NCBI GenBank assembly: GCA_021819255.1
Contig: JAKART010000192.1
Span: 1-5,411, forward strand
From: Acidobacteriota bacterium
Lineage (GTDB): Bacteria > Acidobacteriota > Terriglobia > Terriglobales > Acidobacteriaceae
Direction: 5' to 3'
DNA length: 5,411 bases
Shown here in pieces: positions 3,156 through 5,411 of this stretch (position 1 is its first letter; each line of letters starts with the position of its first letter). The notes beneath the pieces were generated by a model. It did no database searches, had not been told where the DNA came from, and was given only the letters and a program-made list of their open reading frames with translations. Position numbers and translations under genes: made by a program.

Positions 3156-5411
3156 CTAGAAGAGGATGCGGCCTTCAAAGGTCAGGTTGCGTACGCCGGT
3201 ACCGGTACCGATGTTGCTGCCGGAAAGCGCTGTGTTGAAGTAGTAGTTGTTGAAGCTTGAAGGGCTGTGCGTGTAGTCGCCCTCGAAGTTCCCGGGGGTC
3301 CCATAGAAGGAGCGGTTGAGGACGTCGTAGGCGTCTACCTGCAGACGAAAGTTCACCCGATCGGTGATCTTGGTGGTCTTGTAGACGCTGAAGTCCACGT
3401 TGTTCCAGGTGTTGCCGCGCAGAATATTGCGACCGCTGCCGGGATAGGGATTCCCCATGATATTTGCAGCCAACTGATTGTTGGTGATAAAGCGAACCTG
3501 CGAGGGAGTGATCGGATTTCCACTGGCATAGTCCACCAACTCCGGCGCCGAGTAGGTGGCTACCCCAGCGGCATTCACGGCAGTCGTCGTGTCCGTGTAG
3601 ATCCCGAGGCTGTCCGCGGGCGCCTTGGGGTTGGAGAGGATCGGGCGAGCCACATCGAAGCCGACGAAGGCTCCATTGAATACTGGGTCACTGTAGGAGA
3701 GGTAGGTTCTGGGATCGCCGGGGTTGGTCGCTGGGAGGGCGCCCGAGCCGGGTGTATTGGCCTGGGGTGAGGAGCTCGTCGTCGCCTCAAAGTCGGTGTA
3801 GGGCTGGCCGCTGTTATACAACCAGATGGTGTTGGCCTGCCAGCCGTTCACCAGCCGGTCCAACAGGTCGTGTCCGGTATGAAACGTCGGAAGCGAGTAG
3901 ATGAAGCTGATGCTGGCGACGTTGGGGAAGTCGTTGCCACTCACCGCCCGCTCTCCCAAGTTCGTATTGAGTGGATTCTGGGCAAAGGCGGAAGTGTTGC
4001 CGCCGCCTGCGGTCGAATAGATCTCGCTGGTGTTGTCCATTGTCTTGCTGAAGGTGTAGGCAAAGGTTGCGGTGATGTTGTGATAGTTGCGGGTGGTCAG
4101 GCTGGCCTCAAAGGCGTTATAAAGCGACCAAGCCGTGTTGGCCACTTCGTCGACGGCGGTCGTGCCGCAGAAGAGATGGCCGATATCGGCGCCTCCCGGC
4201 AGCGTGCTATTTGCCGCCGAGCATAAGCTGTTCGGATTCACCACGTTGGGGAAGTTGGCCGCCACCGCAGCCAGATCTGCATTGGCGTTGAGAGACTGGA
4301 AGTTTTCTGAGGTGTGGTTGCCGGTGTAGCGGACCTCCAGAACGTTACCGCCGTTGAGCTGGTACTCCACCCCCAGGGTGTACGTCTGGCTTCTGGGGTT
4401 GCGGAAGTTGTTGGCAACCAGAGTCTCATTGTCGATTCCGGGGTTGCCGCCGGTGGGAACCAGCGGCGCATCCTGCTTCTGCACGGTGTTGAAGGTGGCT
4501 CCGCCGGTGGGCTCGCAGGCTACCGTGCCGGCGCAGTTGACGGTGGCAAGGTTGACCAAGGGGGCGGAGGTGGCTACGTTCAAGTTGATGTTGTAGAACG
4601 CCGGATCCGCATTGATGGCGTAGCCGCCACGTACCACGATGTTCCGATCGAAGGCCGGGTTGAACGCGAAGCCGATTCGCGGCTCAATGTTCTTGTAGTA
4701 ATTGGGAATGTTCGGCAAAGTCGTCTCAGAGAGCGGCAGGCTCGTGCTCCAGTTGGGATTTGGGCCGGTCTGGTTGGCAATGCTCTCCCGGTGCAGCAGA
4801 TTGATCGCCTGCTGGAAGAACTCGTAGCGCAGACCAAGGTTCAGCGTCAGAGATTCGTTGAGCTTCCAGTCATCCTGGAAGTACAGAGCAAAGTCGTCCT
4901 CTTTGAAGGGGATCACCGGGTTCCCGACCGCCAGGCTGAGGGTGCAAACGTAACTGGTCCCGGACGCGCAGTCTCCCCCGATGAAGTCATTCATCGTGTC
5001 GTAGCCGAAGGCGCCAGAGGAGTCGGGGAGGAAGGTGTTCGGGGAGTTGGTGTAGTCGAACTCACCGCCGAAGGTGATAGCGTGGTTACCGATGTTCCAG
5101 GTGGCGTTGTCCTGCACCTGGCCGGCCTTGACGATGCGGCCCTGGGGCAGATTCGAAGCAAAGCCAAGGGTTCCGATGAGCCCTGTGCCCGGAGAGATGG
5201 TGGTGATAGAGATCTGAGACGGGCAGTCACCGAATGCGGTGATGCCGCAGGTGAAGCCATCGGCGTTGAAGGCCAGCGTCGTCTGCTGGAAGCTGTAGCG
5301 GAGCTGATCCACCCAGTGGGGTCCAAAGATATGGGTCTCATCGGCGCCGACAGACTGGGCGACGTCAGTCACGAGATAGGAGCCTCCGGCCGCCTCAACG
5401 AACGCCGGGAC
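3156..5411 (-). CDS. Oar-like TonB-dependent outer-membrane receptor, 5' end missing
   Basis: The gene reads leftward, is open through the right edge, and shows its last 751 residues. An in-frame GTG at 5370-5372 is not its start, because the frame continues upstream to the edge (VPAFVEAAGG...). The visible part is a large beta-barrel with many alternating, aromatic-rich strands: ALYFQDDWKLNESLTLNLGLRYEF, PRIGFAFNP, ATFAYTFSKTMDN, and near the end VDFSVYKTTKITDRVNFRLQVDAYDVLNR. The protein ends in LTFEGRILF; a terminal phenylalanine is the usual signal for insertion by the BAM machinery. This pattern matches the acidobacterial Oar/carboxypeptidase-regulatory-domain receptors of about 1000-1200 residues. 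The signal peptide, the regulatory domain and the plug would then lie outside the window. Members of the group probably import large substrates such as glycans, but the substrate here is unknown. Eight cysteines occur as four close pairs. Its neighbour cobO runs towards it and gives no evidence for a vitamin B12 substrate. Confidence 0.88.
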   Translation of the reverse strand, partial: VPAFVEAAGGSYLVTDVAQSVGADETHIFGPHWVDQLRYSFQQTTLAFNADGFTCGITAFGDCPSQISITTISPGTGLIGTLGFASNLPQGRIVKAGQVQDNATWNIGNHAITFGGEFDYTNSPNTFLPDSSGAFGYDTMNDFIGGDCASGTSYVCTLSLAVGNPVIPFKEDDFALYFQDDWKLNESLTLNLGLRYEFFQQAINLLHRESIANQTGPNPNWSTSLPLSETTLPNIPNYYKNIEPRIGFAFNPAFDRNIVVRGGYAINADPAFYNINLNVATSAPLVNLATVNCAGTVACEPTGGATFNTVQKQDAPLVPTGGNPGIDNETLVANNFRNPRSQTYTLGVEYQLNGGNVLEVRYTGNHTSENFQSLNANADLAAVAANFPNVVNPNSLCSAANSTLPGGADIGHLFCGTTAVDEVANTAWSLYNAFEASLTTRNYHNITATFAYTFSKTMDNTSEIYSTAGGGNTSAFAQNPLNTNLGERAVSGNDFPNVASISFIYSLPTFHTGHDLLDRLVNGWQANTIWLYNSGQPYTDFEATTSSSPQANTPGSGALPATNPGDPRTYLSYSDPVFNGAFVGFDVARPILSNPKAPADSLGIYTDTTTAVNAAGVATYSAPELVDYASGNPITPSQVRFITNNQLAANIMGNPYPGSGRNILRGNTWNNVDFSVYKTTKITDRVNFRLQVDAYDVLNRSFYGTPGNFEGDYTHSPSSFNNYYFNTALSGSNIGTGTGVRNLTFEGRILF

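Noticed and set aside
3267..4226. Plus-strand open frames inside the receptor gene
   Set aside because: They are shadows of the leftward receptor, whose strands and C-terminal Phe signal are unmistakable.
3156..5411. Receptor as a BtuB-type vitamin B12 transporter because cobO is next door
   Set aside because: The genes are convergent with a terminator between them, and the barrel resembles the large Oar-like group rather than BtuB.

Overview
The window looks like ordinary chromosome from an acidobacterium, probably the soil/acidophile group (Terriglobia, formerly subdivision 1). The evidence is the high G+C content, the short nadD-rsfS-rlmH cluster, an acidobacterial-style RlmH, and a very large Oar-like TonB-dependent receptor of the kind that is expanded in that phylum. 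The assignment is by recall of family features, not by a database search.

Layout. Four genes run rightward: nadD (NAD biosynthesis, 72-782), rsfS (ribosomal silencing factor, 1015-1587), rlmH (23S rRNA pseudouridine methyltransferase, 1584-2072) and cobO/btuR (corrinoid adenosyltransferase, 2342-2911). rsfS and rlmH overlap by ATGA and are surely co-translated. The other gaps in this row are 150-270 bp and each holds a repeat element. A convergent gap (2912-3155) carries a strong perfect-palindrome terminator. From there a leftward gene for an outer-membrane TonB-dependent receptor runs off the right edge with its 5' part missing. NadD makes the NAD precursor, RsfS and RlmH both act on the large ribosomal subunit, and CobO adenylates corrinoids. 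Only rsfS-rlmH forms an evident functional pair.

The most unusual content is a family of small palindromic elements. The complete copy (2151-2260, 110 bp) has perfect 14-bp terminal inverted repeats, a perfect 9-bp central stem, and a 4-bp direct repeat CTGG on both sides that looks like a target-site duplication. It therefore resembles a MITE (a small non-autonomous transposable element). The right half of a second copy (1-56) is identical to it over 56 bp and sits just before nadD. A third, diverged copy (about 783-931) fills the start of the nadD-rsfS gap and has a different, longer centre. Each element carries an internal ATG that opens into the downstream gene. As a result nadD and cobO, which are unrelated, could both be mis-annotated with the same 19-residue N terminus.

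The second unusual item is RsfS. Behind a normal RsfS domain it carries a lysine/alanine-rich, acid-free tail ending in six pentapeptides of the AAKKA type, like the tails of histone H1-like bacterial proteins. No tRNA, rRNA, CRISPR array, phage gene or transposase gene was seen.
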